Shown: in pieces, positions 25,100 to 36,094 of the stretch | How positions within the stretch are numbered: the first letter of the stretch is position 1 | How the letters are laid out: each line of letters opens with the position of its first letter | Source of the DNA: Bromus sterilis | Taxonomy: Eukaryota; Streptophyta; Magnoliopsida; Poales; Poaceae | Assembly: GCA_950022295.1 (NCBI GenBank) | Contig: OX465598.1 | Location: 94,278,001 to 94,342,000, forward strand | Reading direction: 5' to 3' | Length of the DNA: 64,000 nt | Notes under the pieces: generated by a model | Databases searched by the model: none | Told to the model about the DNA's origin: nothing | Seen by the model: the letters and a program-made list of their open reading frames with translations, nothing else | Made by a program: the position numbers and the translations under genes

Positions 25100-25415
25100 T
25101 TGTGACATGAAAAGGTCTTGAACTAAGGTGCAAGATTTGCTCCCGTTGCAACCACGTGCAAATTTCCTAGTCAAGGCCTAAATTCCAAATGCACCTGGCA
25201 TCGACCTGTCGAATGAGTGTCTCCAACTATCACCCGTTCCACATAGGTGCCATATTTCGGTGATGAAGAACATCGGCTATTGGAGTCAAATGTTGTGTCA
25301 TCCTATCCGATGTATCGAGACGACCCTCTAGCCTGGCTACTCTACTTCTGTTTGTACGCTGGAAAAGTTTGTACACTGATCAAGCAATAAAGTGCCTCTT
25401 CTATTACTCTTTCCA
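25100..25415 (-). pseudogene. LINE remnant, piece 4 (zinc-binding C-terminal region)
   Basis: On the minus strand, just past the MULE, the translation in mixed frames gives S-x-YKLFQ, HHRNMAP and DSWRHS. These resemble the zinc-binding region that follows the reverse transcriptase in plant LINEs. It continues the order of the pieces at 26514-26783, 27023-27202 and 44704-45003. Multiple stops and frame changes are present. The 3' limit of the LINE is not clear. Confidence 0.5.
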
Positions 25416-26504
25416 GAGTTAATTGCAACAAATCACGACATTTTGGGATAAGATTGCATAAAACACAGTTCTTCATTTTTCTACGAAAAACACTAATTTT
25501 TTTACTAATGTTTTGCAAAAACCACAGATCGCGTGCTTAGCCGGCTTTGATCACATTTCTGATAGGTGGGACCTACCTATAAGCAGAATATTTAACATAA
25601 AGATTCTTAATTTTTTTGACAAAAAGAAATCGGGTCCTCTCCCTCCCCTAGCCGGACCCATGAGGGGGCAACTCCTGCTGCTGTGATGCTGCCGCTGCAG
25701 GGAGACACGTCGACCGTCTCCGGCGAGAGGCGGCGCCGCCGTCACATGCAACAGGTCGGCCTCCTCCTTCCTCTCCTCCTCGCAGCCGCAACCGCCATGG
25801 GAATCCCGCCGGGAAGGACGGTCGGCCGATGGCGCGATGTGGGCATGCATGGTTGCGGGCGTACATGTTCGAGGTGAAGGGTGGCGCAGGCGGCTGGAGG
25901 CACGTGCGGGCAGGCGAAGGCACGAGCGACGACCGATGGTGGACGGGCGAGACGGGGCGCTGGCATGGCGGCCGGCGCACCAGCGTGCGACACAGGCGAT
26001 GCGCGACCAGCGGCCGACGGCTCACGGGCGAGAGCGGCGCTGGGGAGGACGGGCACTAGGGATGCGGGAGGCCGCGGCGCAGAGGCGAGACGTTGGAGGA
26101 CGGCGACGCACGGGCGAGGCGGGAGGCCGGCGGCGCACTAGCACCGGCCAGCGCACGGGGGAGGCCGACGACACACGCACGGGTGGGCACTGGGAGGTCA
26201 GCAGTAGGCGGTCAGCAGTAGGCGCCGGCGTCCACCACCGAGGAAGGTGGGAGGAAGAAAAGAACCGGATTGCTTTTAATTTTTGTTTTTTGAGGGGTTT
26301 TTCTACAAAATAAAGTTGTGATTGTTCCACGTCGTCCTTATAAGCGGCTCCCATATATCATAATCGTAGTTAAACGAAATAAATCGTGTGATCTGTGATA
26401 TTTGCAAATAAATAATATTTTTTTAGTGATTTTAGCAAAAGACCCAAAAAACTGTGATTTCTTCAATCCTATCTCAAAATGTCATGGTCTGACGCAATTA
26501 ACTC
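25416..26504. mobile_element. Mutator-like element (MULE) with GC-rich interior
   Basis: Long imperfect terminal inverted repeats of roughly 80 bp begin GAGTTAATTGC at both ends and share GACATTTTG and CACAGTT blocks. The flanks are ctctttcca (25407-25415) and ctcttccta (26505-26513), a 9-bp target duplication with two mismatches, which is diagnostic of MULEs. There is no transposase. The interior (about 25640-26250) is very GC-rich and open in several frames (for example 25837-26313 +, 25648-26025 -), the profile of a Pack-MULE that captured gene sequence. I do not recognise the donor. The element was inserted into the LINE. Confidence 0.75.
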
Positions 26505-26513
26505 CTCTTCCTA

Positions 26514-26783
26514 GGACCAAAATCATGTACGTTCCGAGTGCACAAAGATACGCTGATGGTTGATTCTACTTCCATTGAAACGAATACAGTTCGCAGTAGC
26601 TCGATTCTTCATTGGTAGACAACTATTTGACCAGATGCTGGTAGAAACGATGTTCCTGATCCGTCAAACTAGTCCTTGGTGCAGCAAGTCACGTCCATCA
26701 AGGACAGATCACCAGACCTACAACGAGTGTTGTCCCATCTCAGCTTTCCATACAAACTTGTCAGGCTAGTACATAGATTTTTA
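26514..26783 (-). pseudogene. LINE remnant, piece 3
   Basis: Minus strand, between the MULE and the Stowaway MITE. It translates in part to GRDLLHQGLV followed by an R-I-x-N stretch and S-I-W, and then a CTRNVHDF-like block in another frame. All of these occur downstream of the reverse transcriptase in plant LINEs. Stops and at least one frame change show decay. Confidence 0.6.
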
Positions 26784-27020
26784 CTCCCTCCATTCTACAA
26801 CGTTGTGCATTCACGCTTATCAAAATTTAAGTTTGATCATAAATTGGTCGAGTGTGACCAACTACGGCGGAAGCAAAAATTATAACGTTGAAAACTTCTT
26901 TCGAATATGAATTCAATAGTATAATTTTTGTTCCCTTCACAATAAATTACGTTGATCTAATTTATGGTTAAACTAGTATCTTGATAAGTGCGAGCACACT
27001 ATATTATAAAATGAAGGGAA
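26784..27020. mobile_element. Stowaway MITE (237 bp)
   Basis: Starts CTCCCTCCATTCTACAA and ends with the inverted form ATGAAGGGAA, flanked by TA at 26782-26783 and 27021-27022. No coding capacity. Inserted into the LINE remnant. Confidence 0.85.
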
Positions 27021-27022
27021 TA

Positions 27023-27202
27023 ACATTCATGAGATGAGAGAATTTGGGCTATTCAGCAAACCTCACACCTGCTTAGCCAACATGGTCAAATTAAATATTT
27101 CCATATCACACAAACCCAGGACGCCAAGTATTTTGGTTGTACGCTCACGAGACCCATGTGGATTTCCTCTTGCCTTGTTTATTCCCCCCACGAGAATTGT
27201 TT
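27023..27202 (-). pseudogene. LINE remnant, piece 2
   Basis: The minus strand reads through motifs such as NKQGKRKSTWVS and MEIFNLTMLAKQ, matching the C-terminal part of plant LINE reverse transcriptases (GLGFRDLE-x-FNLALLAKQ type). One or two stops. Read with the 13-bp scrap at 27389-27401 and then 44699 onward it forms one colinear LINE. Confidence 0.75.
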
Positions 27203-27372
27203 TTTTTTTAGGAACACAGTACAACTCTGCCGCTCATATACACGAGTATACAATCACCCCTATGACGCACACACGCACACCCTACCCCTATGAGCATCTT
27301 CGCAATACTGAACCGGTACATCATCTTGAAATTAACGAAGCCTCCACCTCGTCTTCGACGGGAACGTCTCCT
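27203..27372 (-). mobile_element. SINE-like retroposon (170 bp)
   Basis: An oligo-T run at 27201-27209 is the poly(A) tail of a minus-strand insertion. It is flanked by a perfect 16-bp duplication, cccacgagaattgttt, at 27187-27202 and 27373-27388. The body holds a CA-rich tract (GACGCACACACGCACACC). It is either a SINE or a 5'-truncated LINE tail; there is no coding capacity. Inserted in the LINE reverse transcriptase remnant. Confidence 0.85.
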
Positions 27373-27734
27373 CCCACGAGAATTGTTTGGTTAGTGATGT
27401 CTGATGTGCGAGAGATGATAATGGCTACTCGCCCTTCGTTGGTTACCCCAAGTGGAGGTGAGATGTAGGATGACAGCAAATTTCTCTTGGCAAAGATGCC
27501 AAGGTTTAGGGTGTCTCCCACAGGACTCCGAAAGCGACAAGTAGGTGGTTCGGCAAGTGATGCGCCGTCTGAAAAGATACACTTGCTTTGCCTGGACCTG
27601 CACACAAATACAAATAACTTTGCTCCCAACGATGTTTAGAGAGGTTATCAATCTCTCCGGTCTTGTTGTTTACAAAGGATCAAACGCAAGGGATAATGAT
27701 AATGGTGCACTACTAGGGAATGCCCTTTTAGTGG

Positions 27735-27975
27735 CGCCCTTTTTGTGTGTTTAGTGGCGCATTAGGGATGCGCCACTAACTACAAGCCACTAATAAGGGC
27801 TTAGAGGTGGCGCATTCTGGATGCGCCACCCCTAAGGCCCTTAGGCGTGGCGCATCTCAGAATGTGCCACCTCTAAGCTCTTAGGGGGTGACACATTCTG
27901 GTATGCGCCACGCCTAAGGGCCTTAGGGGTGGCGCATTCACAGTGCGCCACTAAATCCTGACAAAATGCGCCACT
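27735..27975. repeat. Left subterminal repeats of CACTA 1
   Basis: Repeated GTGGCGCATT and its reverse complement, separated by cccctaagg-type spacers, in alternating orientation. In En/Spm such arrays bind the TNPA protein. Confidence 0.85.
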
Positions 27976-28490
27976 AAAGAATTACAGAAAAAAAAGAATT
28001 ACAGAAAAGAATAAAAGCATTACAGATATTTTTATTATATTACAGAAATGCAAAATACAATATAACAATGAGGCCAACAATTATTGATACAAAAGAATCG
28101 CATTATAATTTTTATTACAAAGATTTGCAAAGGTTTAGAGGCCAACAAGATTCACAAGATTACATCCATCACAAAATTACAATGAGTCCAACAATTATTG
28201 AAAACCGAAAGCTACTTTCGTCATCATATCTTGTTTGCTCTTCAACCTGCACAAAACAAAGCTTTAGAGGTCACATCCATATGAATCATACCAAAGGAGA
28301 ACAAAGCAATCTAGCATCTATTTTATCAACAACTTAAAGCAAGTCGATCAATGGCGAGAAGCATGCACATATGCATAAAAATGCATATGCAGTGACCTTT
28401 ATACACAAAGAGCACCAAGAGTATTTGACACTACCATCTACTACACAAAGAGTACATCCAAATTACATCCAAATTATACAAAGAGTACAT

Positions 28491-29061
28491 TCAATTGTTC
28501 TGACTCGGCTCGGGGAATGGGCGGCATCCTTCTTTCGTCATGAAAGGCCTTGTGTCACGCAGGGCCTTTAGGCGGACTTCTATCTCCCCATTGGATGGTG
28601 CAATGTTCGAGTGGAAGATCGACCCCCTCATTTGTACTTCATGACGGATGATAGTCGCCATCTGCGCTTGGATGTGAAAGAACTCCTCCTTCAGATTTGC
28701 ATCGGCGATTTCCGCCTTCCTTTCGGCCCACGCTCTGAGATGACTTGGCAGCGTAAGGTTGCGTTGTTCCTGTACAATCGCCCTCATGTGATGAAGGGCG
28801 TAGTACGCATCCCTCACACTGCCAGCCGGCTGCTTGACGCACGGGAACTGTGTTACGTGGTTGAACACGTTCACGCTAGGATGATTTTTCTTGAACTTGT
28901 GCTTCATGACCTCGCCTCCGGCTTTTATGTAGCCGACGAGAGCATCATCCAAAACTCTCATGATATACTTTTAATCTTTCCTCTTCACACTCCCCGAGTC
29001 TAAATACACGGCATGCGATTGTTGCGGTGAAAAGCAGATGAGCACGCAGTCTTGATCCTCA
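28491..29061 (-). pseudogene. Ulp1-like C-terminal exons of the TNPA-like gene
   Basis: After an acceptor-like TTTTAATTATGCAG (29062 onward, minus strand) a block resembling the C48 (Ulp1) peptidase core begins: VLICFSPQQSHAVYLDS, then the 28961-28491 frame with FNHVTQFPCVKQPAGS and YYALHHM. An in-frame TAA lies at 28971-28973. The family's catalytic HW is QD here and the catalytic Cys position (QPxGxxxC) holds Asp, while the LDS Asp is kept, so it is unlikely to be a protease. It is the C-terminal end of the gene whose earlier exons lie at 29151-32206. Confidence 0.6.
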
Positions 29062-29150
29062 CTGCATAATTAAAACAATCCAAAAGGAATGTTGGAAGAG
29101 GAAAATGGAAAGCTAAGAAAGCATATATGCTACGGAGGCGAGCGAATGAC

Positions 29151-32100
29151 TTAGTTGGGAGAGTAGGTCATAAGAAATGAATCCTTGTCGGCGTTCCGTA
29201 GCATGAAGTCTGTGATGTACCCCGCCGCGAGAGCCGCGTCCCCGTCGTCCATCAAGATGCTTTCACGCATGTAGAAGGGGTCCAATATCGCGACGCTCGA
29301 GGTCTTATCTCTCCTGATACTCATAGAAAGGCTGAGCGAGAACAGACGGATAAGGCTATGGTCCAGCCGCTTGAGATGGTACAAATTGAAGATCTCCGAA
29401 AATCGCAGGATTATCATATCCGCGGGGATAGTGTTGATGAAGCCCATGTTGAGTGGCACCTTGGCCATGAAAACCGGGTACGAGGGATTCTCTTCTCGAA
29501 GAAGAATCTTCTCTAATGCCATAATACTATGATGCACACTCTGCATATCCGAAGTTGCAAGGTCCAGCATGTCCTTAGGTAGCATCGCCCTACCAGCCAC
29601 ATGGATTTCAAACGAGAGATCCTTGGGTCTTGGTGGCCCGTCCTGAGCCCGGATCGGCATCGAAGGTTGGCTACTCGAAGTGATGCTCTTCTTTCTTTTC
29701 CGTCCCTTCTTCTTTTCTGATTTTGAGCAGTCACCGGCCTTTATCTGCTCAGTGGCCGCCTTATGGAGTGTGGACAGGCTGAGAATAGATCTCCTTGTGG
29801 CATCTTCTTGAGGCTCGGTGAAGGCGCAAGCTGCTGGAGACATGTCCTGAGAAGCAGCGAAGAGACGCGTGGAGCAAGCAGGCTTCACCGCAGGATCAGC
29901 TGGACCGCGAGCTTCCTTGTCATGCTGATAGGCTCCTTCAGCAGGAGGCATGAATAAGTCATCAGCATCATACAAAGTATTGATGAACTGGTCGGCGCTG
30001 ATATCATCATCAAGATCATCGTCTTCTTGTTGTGCGCCGATGGGATCATGTGGCGCCGACACGATGACTAGCGGTGTTGTCCTAGGTGTGGTGCCCCTTT
30101 CCCCCGTCATTAAACGCATTTGGCTCTTCGGCCATAGGCATATTTGGTTGAAACAGTCACTGAGGACTTCCGGCTCGTCCTCATCGTATCCGGGGGGTTG
30201 AATGGGAGGTTCAACTCTCTCGTAGCCCAAAATCACGAGAGAGATTTGAACCCTATGCATCTCCGGTGCCATCGGCATATTGTGCATGATTCAATTTTGT
30301 GGTTGAATGATTTTACCTTTGGCAACATCCTTCAACTCGCCGTCCACGACTTGTAATAGAATGCATGGAGTGTCCTCCTGCGAAAGAGATATATATATAT
30401 GCATGTACGGCATCAGAGAGATTCCACTAAAAAAGGCAAGGAGATGAAGTCCTCGTTTGAGTTGCAGACGCTTATAGTTACCTTGAGGGCGTCGAGGTCG
30501 GCTAGTGAAGAGACCCCGCCGATGACGGCGGGCATGCAAGAGACGGAGGGCGCGCTGCCTCCCGTGGCGTTGGTCACCCTATTTGCGCTGCCTCCGGGTG
30601 CATTATTGTTATGCCCCGGTTGCTCGATCGTGGCTGGAGGAGTTACCATCACGTCCGGCGTCGCCGCCGAGGTGTTGGCGGCCGGAGTCACCAATACGCC
30701 GGGAGTCGGTGCGGGAGCCACCACTACGGCCGGAGTCGGGACTGCAGGCGCCGCGGTGCCCGAGTTGCTGCCGACCATGCTGGGGACTGGTATGGGCCCT
30801 TGTCCACCACGCGCTTGCCAATTCGCGAGCGACTGCATCATATCTGGAAGGAGAGCGTTCATCGTCTTCGCCACTTCGTCCTGGACAAGCTGCGGAAGCA
30901 TGTTCACCTTCTCCTCCAGTCCACGAACATTAGCGGCATCTTCTTTGGTCCTTCTCGCCTTGCGCCCCCTCGAACCGGACTGCTCCGCCGATTTTCCATA
31001 ATATTCGACCAATTTAGGTCCGCACCAAAGCCGACCACACGGCCGGCTGATGATGGCCTCGCCGTCACGTCGTCAATCTTCTTGGCCTTGTTCAACGCCC
31101 TTTTAAAGGCGTTGTCCCACAGGCCGGCCGGCTTAACCGACGACTCCTGTGATGAGGCGATTTTCATTTCCGCTTGCTGCAAAAAGAATGTGAAACGTTA
31201 AGAAATTGTGAACTTCACTCGAGAATTTAATCGACAAGGTCGCGTGGTAAACTACTTACCACGGCAGTCGTAAACTCTTGAATCTTAGGATCGATAATTA
31301 TTTTCGAGGTTGCTTTGTCCTTATAGCTCCGGGCCCTCACAAACAATTCGGTATGTGGATCATCTTTGTATTGCTGGAAGGGGTTAGGTATGCCCGCAGC
31401 GGCGTACTCGGCATCCTCCTTGTCCCATTTAGGCTTGGAACTTTTGTAACCACCGGCTCTGAGACGGTGGTTACCTATGACCTGCGACCGCATGGCCTTG
31501 CCCTTTGCACTCGCGGCTTTGGCTTGCTCGGACTCACACCTAGCCTTGAAAAGGTTGTAGGTAGCTTCGTCGATCAACGGCTCTTTCTCCTTGAGCTCCT
31601 CCCAGGTTTTGTTCTTTTCAAAAATTGCCCTCTTCACCCGGGTTTTCCAACTGGACAAGGCCTTGCTCATCTTCCTGAGGGCCCATGTGTTTACTTTGTT
31701 CCCTCTGAGTTTGGTGTTATCGTACGGCTCCAGAAACTTGTATCGTCCGTGCAGCTTGTTGATAAGAAGCTGACAATAATGAATATTCTCACGACTCCTG
31801 AGGTTAATCGTGGTGATCGGCACGGTGTTGCGGAGGATCGCCGCGACTTGACGACCGTACCCTTCTGAAAAACGTTCGGGCTCTTTAGGAATCCTGACGG
31901 CGGTCACAACAGTAAACTCTTGGTCGGTTTCCGATTCCTCTTCTTCGACTGGGTACCATCTGTGTTGGAGCCACCGGTCCCATCATCCTCGCTGATGTTC
32001 CTCTCGCCGTCTGTCGTACCGGCCTCCTCCTCTAGGTCATCATCCGATGAGTCGGACTCCGATTCTATCTCCTCCTCATACTCCTCCTCGCCCGGAGGTA

Positions 32101-32206
32101 CTTCCTCTTCTCTCTGCTCCTCGACCTCCTTCTGGGAGTATTCCCAAAATTTCTTCCTTTTTTCTCCCGGCTGAGAAGAAGGACCGGTGTCGGCTCCGGT
32201 CGACAT
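29151..32206 (-). pseudogene. TNPA/Ptta-like CACTA gene, exons with frame lesions
   Basis: Blocks in order on the minus strand: acidic N-terminus from 32206 (MSTGADTG, then long Glu/Asp runs); a Ptta/En/Spm (Transposase_24-type) domain at about 31920-31260, rich in Trp/Lys motifs (SSWKTRVKRAIF) and ending at a clean donor GTG|GTAAGT (31260/31259); acceptor near 31177 and a coiled-coil plus Pro/Thr/Ala-rich linker (31176-30413); then a DUF8039-like block (30330-30130) and a Ser/Lys-rich low-complexity part to 29151. In En/Spm-type elements this protein binds subterminal repeats. Lesions: frame changes near 31905-31920 and 31020-31050, and an in-frame TGA at 30291-30293. Exon limits are approximate. 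Confidence 0.75.
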
Positions 32207-32273
32207 GTTTGCACTAGTACAATATTAAGAAATGCAACTACTTAATTAATTAGCACAATAAATAAATGCAAAT

Positions 32274-32362
32274 ACTCTCATGTTAAGAAAAATAGCAAAG
32301 GTCATGCACGAATTCACGGAAAAATTCGGCATGACCTTTGCTCTTTTTCTTAACATAAGAGT
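32274..32362. repeat. Long inverted repeat upstream of the TNPA-like gene
   Basis: Arms of 34 bp (32274-32307 and 32329-32362) pair with about two mismatches around a 21-nt loop. The shared core is AGCAAAGGTCATGC and its complement. It lies 68 bp upstream of the TNPA-like start on the minus strand. Confidence 0.85.
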
Positions 32363-32407
32363 GCCCCATTCTCAACCGAAACGGAAGTTAATCAACATTT
32401 CGGGAGA

Positions 32408-33240
32408 AAGGGGATAATAATTTGTACCTGCACAAAACAAATTCCTACATGTAGGCACAACAATGCACAAAAATAGATATTCAAACAGTAGATATTCAAG
32501 AAACATATATATAGGTAAATTTCATATGGTAAACAATGCATTGCAAATTCTGTATACTTGCAAATGGATAAAAAATGAGCTTGACTAAAACAGCGGACAA
32601 ACACGATGAGATAAACATGATGAGATCATGTAACAATGGCACATCAAAATATAAAACTATCGAAGAACAAATTCTACACTTGCTAGTTTCATCATTATGT
32701 TCATAAGAACAAATGCTTACCTACTGGTTTTTCTCCTCTCTCTTTTTTAATTTTTACTAAAGCATATTCCAACTTTCAAGCTTTGATGCATAAAAACAAT
32801 AAGAGGTTCTCTGTCCAAGGGGAGGGGGGTCAATAACCTTACTATAATTTTATAAGTGTTGTCTAATAGTGGTTCATAAGACAACCTATTTTGGATTTCA
32901 ACATCGAATAATATGGAACCTTGTACAAGTTGTTAGGTGCATATCTTAAACTAAATTCAAAAAATTCAGTTTCTTTGCATAAGGGGATTTTTCACTACTA
33001 TTCCACACAAACTACAATGATCCCAACAGCTAGCTTTCAAATGCTACCTTATCAAATCCTTGGCACAAACAGCAAAAGGTTGCATATCTCCCACAAGCCA
33101 AACAACAAAAAATCATGCATACACTTATAATTTCTAGCAGATGAGGACATTGTGTCATCCTGATGAACTCCAAGAACATGAGATTTTGTTGGGAGGCGGG
33201 CATGGAGGGGAGGAAGAAGGGGCAGTCGGGGTGGGGAAGA
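32408..33240. other. Non-coding AT-rich interval inside CACTA 1
   Basis: No coding signal. If transcribed with the TNPA-like gene it would be a leader intron between the GC-rich block at 33249-33500 and the exon at 32206. Confidence 0.4.
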
Positions 33241-33248
33241 TACTGACC

Positions 33249-33510
33249 TAGGGAGCACGGCGGTCGGGGGCGCGGAGAGCTGCTGGTGAGGGGCGGCCTC
33301 GAGGGGCGGCGAGCGGCTCCTGTGGCGTCGAGCGGACCCTCCGCGGTGGCGTAGAGGAGCGGCTCCTCCGCGGTGGCGTCGAGGGGCGGCTCCGGTGGCG
33401 TCGAGGGGCGGCTCCAGCGTCGGCGGCGAGGACGGTGGCGGCTAGGGCTCGAGAGGGGATCGTGCTCGAATGGGAACTGTGACGATCAAGGGGGAGGGGG
33501 CCGTGGAGGT
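33249..33510 (-). other. GC-rich leader exon with short tandem repeats, CACTA 1
   Basis: Minus-strand block built of repeated GCCGCCCCTCGACGCCACCG-type units, ending in a donor-like CTAG|GTCAGT at 33249/33248. It probably forms the first exon or leader of the TNPA-like transcript. A frame is open across it (33595-33248) but looks compositional. Confidence 0.4.
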
Positions 33511-33516
33511 TAAGGC

Positions 33517-35573
33517 TTAGGGGTGGCGCATTTTGCCAGAATGCGCCACCAAGTGGATAAACCGGTTGATCTCCTCCTCGCACAGAGTGAAGCATGCCGG
33601 GGGGCAGTGATCAATACCGGTCTTCTTCTTGGTCATCCTTTTTCGTTTGCGAGAGTTTTGCGGTTCCGTATCCTCTTCCTCCTCCGGCTCATCATCGTCG
33701 TCACTAGGGGGGTGAAGTTCCCTCCTGATGCCCATAAATTTCAAGTCATTCCTTTCTTTTGGCCCGTCCTTTGTCTTCTCCGGCATGTTGAGCAGCGTGC
33801 CAAACAAGCTCTCGCACACGTTCTTTGTGATATGCATTAGATCAAGGCTATGAGGACTGCAGAGTAGACTCCAGTATTCCAAATCCCAGAAAACAGACCT
33901 CGCTTTCCATACCCTCATCAACGGTTGAGTCTTATTTTTTTTCTTTCCCGGCGCGGGGCACTCTTTCCAATTTTCAGCAAGTTGTCGATTTGTTTGCCGC
34001 TCCTTCGAGCTGGGGGTGCTCGGAGCTCCTCGCTTCCATCGAACAGATGTCCCTGTTTTCTCCACGCGTGTTTCTTGGGAAGCCACCTCCGAGACCCCTG
34101 GAACACGGTTTTTGAAGATCCGGGATCTTTTGGTAGCTGGCGGTACGTTGTATTATCCATGCACCTAATGCATGCACAGAATCCTTGGACCACCTGCCCT
34201 GAGAAATATCCGTATCCGAGATAGTCGTGCACCGTCGTGATCACCGTGGATTTCATTGGGAAATATTCTTTTGCCGCGGCGTCCCATGTATTGACTCCTT
34301 TCCATAACGTTTCTAGCTCCTCTTTCAATAGCTGCAGATATAGATTGAGGTTCGTACCTGGTTGTTTTGGCCCTTGAACTAGCATACACATTGTTATGTA
34401 CTTTTTCTTCATGCACTTCCAGGGGGGAAGGTTGTATATGCATACAAACACGGGCCAGGTACTGTGTGTGCTGCTCTGGCCACCAAACGGATTGACTCCA
34501 TCGGCGCTCACACCAATCCTGAGGTTCCTTGGTTCTTTCCCGAAATCTGCGTATTCGAGGTCCAACGCAGTCCATTGGCTACCATCTGAAGGGTGCCTCA
34601 GCATGTCCTCCTTTTCCAGATCCGGGTTCGGGTCATCCTCTTTTAGCTTCTTTCTATCCGCGTGCCAGGTCATGAGCTTTGCTTCCTCGGGATCTACGAA
34701 ATACCTCTGCAGACGAGGAGTGATCGAAAAGTACCATACCACTTTTCTAGGAACTTTCTTCCCTCTCTTGTATCGACTAACACCGCACACCGAACATGTG
34801 ATTTTATCTTCGTCCTCACCCCAATAGATCATGCAATCATTTATGCAGACGTGGTATTTAACGTGCGGAAGATCGAGAGGGCAAAGGACTTTCTTGGCCT
34901 CAGCGATACTAGTTGGGCACGTGTTGCCCTTCAGAAGACGATCGTGCCAGAATGCCATGTTATCATCGAAGCTTTCGTCGGTCCATTTGTGTTTTGCCTT
35001 CATCTCCATAGCCCCAAGTGTTACATTCAAGCGGGTATCCTCGTCGTTGCATCCTTCGTACAACTTCGTAATCGCGTCTTTCTCGAGTTGCGAGATCTTG
35101 GCTTTCTCTCTAGCTGCACCTCTTGCGTTCAATGCCTCTTTGACAAGCAGCTCTTGAACATGAGGGTCCCGCACCCAGCTTGAATCCTCATCGTGTCCGA
35201 CATCTTGATCTTCATGCTCGGCATCTTGATCTACATGATCCGCTTCGGCATCTTCTTCATGATCATGTACGGGATGCTCTTCGTCTTCTCGCCCGCCGCT
35301 GTTTTCTGGTTGCCCTTCCTCATTTACTGGCACCCCACCATTGACGTCCTCCTCCTCACCAGCTTCATCACTTATCCATCGTGTGTAGCCATCCATCAAA
35401 CCATTACGCTTCAGGTGTCTTTGCAATATTCCGGAATCAGGCTCGGTCACGCACTGCAGTTTGCATCTCCGACACGGACATCTTATATCCGACCTATTAT
35501 TCCTTAGCATGTCGCTTGTCGCACATTGCATCCACCTAGCCACGGTGATATCGCTCAGCATCTCACGGACCAT
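33517..35573 (-). pseudogene. tnp2: TNP2 transposase of CACTA 1, 3'-truncated
   Basis: The frame starts at ATG 35573 with a transposase-associated domain (CPCRRC near 35470, HLKRNGLMDGYTRW near 35400). An acidic linker follows, then the TNP2 core (SADGVNPFGG, WPVFVCIYNLPPW and the GPKQPG block near 34540-34360; KYHVCINDCMIYW and CSVCG near 34860-34780). The frame shifts near 33960; the second part (34086-33517) continues with RVWKARSVFWDLEYW and ENVCE-type motifs. It stops where the sequence passes into a subterminal-type repeat (33523-33552), so the C-terminal half (DUF4218 region, present in CACTA 2) is missing. TNP2 carries out strand cleavage in En/Spm transposition. In the motif after GPKQPG this copy has TNLNLYL, where CACTA 2 has TDLNLYL. 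Confidence 0.85.
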
Positions 35574-35631
35574 GGTCGATCACCTGCGTGCACGGAGAGA
35601 GCAACACAATTATATATCACAGTCGTCGCCG

Positions 35632-35740
35632 GAAAAATTCGGAATGACCTTCCCTAATAATGCATGGGAGCATGCGGAGAGTGCGCCAGAAATTTGCCGA
35701 AACGGAAATGAATCGACATTTCGGCAAAACATTGGCCACT
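35632..35740 (-). promoter_or_regulatory. Upstream block shared by both CACTA genes
   Basis: The stretch from GGAAAAATTCGG to GACATTTCGG upstream of TNP2 recurs in diverged form at 32314-32403 upstream of the TNPA-like gene (same order: AAATTCGGCATGACCTT, then GAAACGGAA, then ACATTTCGG). The shared position suggests a duplicated promoter or leader. Confidence 0.5.
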
Positions 35741-35741
35741 C

Positions 35742-35850
35742 AAGATACACATATACATCAAACCACCATAAGCTTCACATATACATCAAACCACCACAAG
35801 CTTCACATATACATCAAACCCAAGCTTCACATATACAAAAAACCCCAAGC
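35742..35850. repeat. Short tandem repeat, about 31 bp unit
   Basis: Three to four copies of a unit containing AAGCTTCACATATACATCAA. The counterpart in CACTA 2 is at 53155-53262. Confidence 0.85.
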
Positions 35851-36094
35851 TAATAAAGACAAGTATATGGGTCATAAATGGAACAAAAGAGTTTGGGAGG
35901 AGGTCCACTTACTTCAATATGAAACAAAATAGATGTAATGCCAAGTATCGATGGATAAATGGAAGAAATGAGGTGGGGAGGAGGAGAAAACCGAATAGAT
36001 CTAGGGTGAGAAGAGTGAATCTAGTTTGAGAATTGTGTGGAGTGAATGAGAGGTGGTAGGTGGGGTGGAGTAGATAAGGGAAACTCTAGGCATT

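Noticed and set aside
27735..27975. Regularly spaced palindromic repeats resembling a CRISPR array
   Set aside because: The repeats alternate orientation, lie at the ends of a CACTA element with perfect termini and target duplication, and the host is a plant.
33523..35183. Plus-strand frames opposite TNP2 (33523-33840, 34396-34827, 34662-35183)
   Set aside because: Antisense shadows of the TNP2 coding frame.
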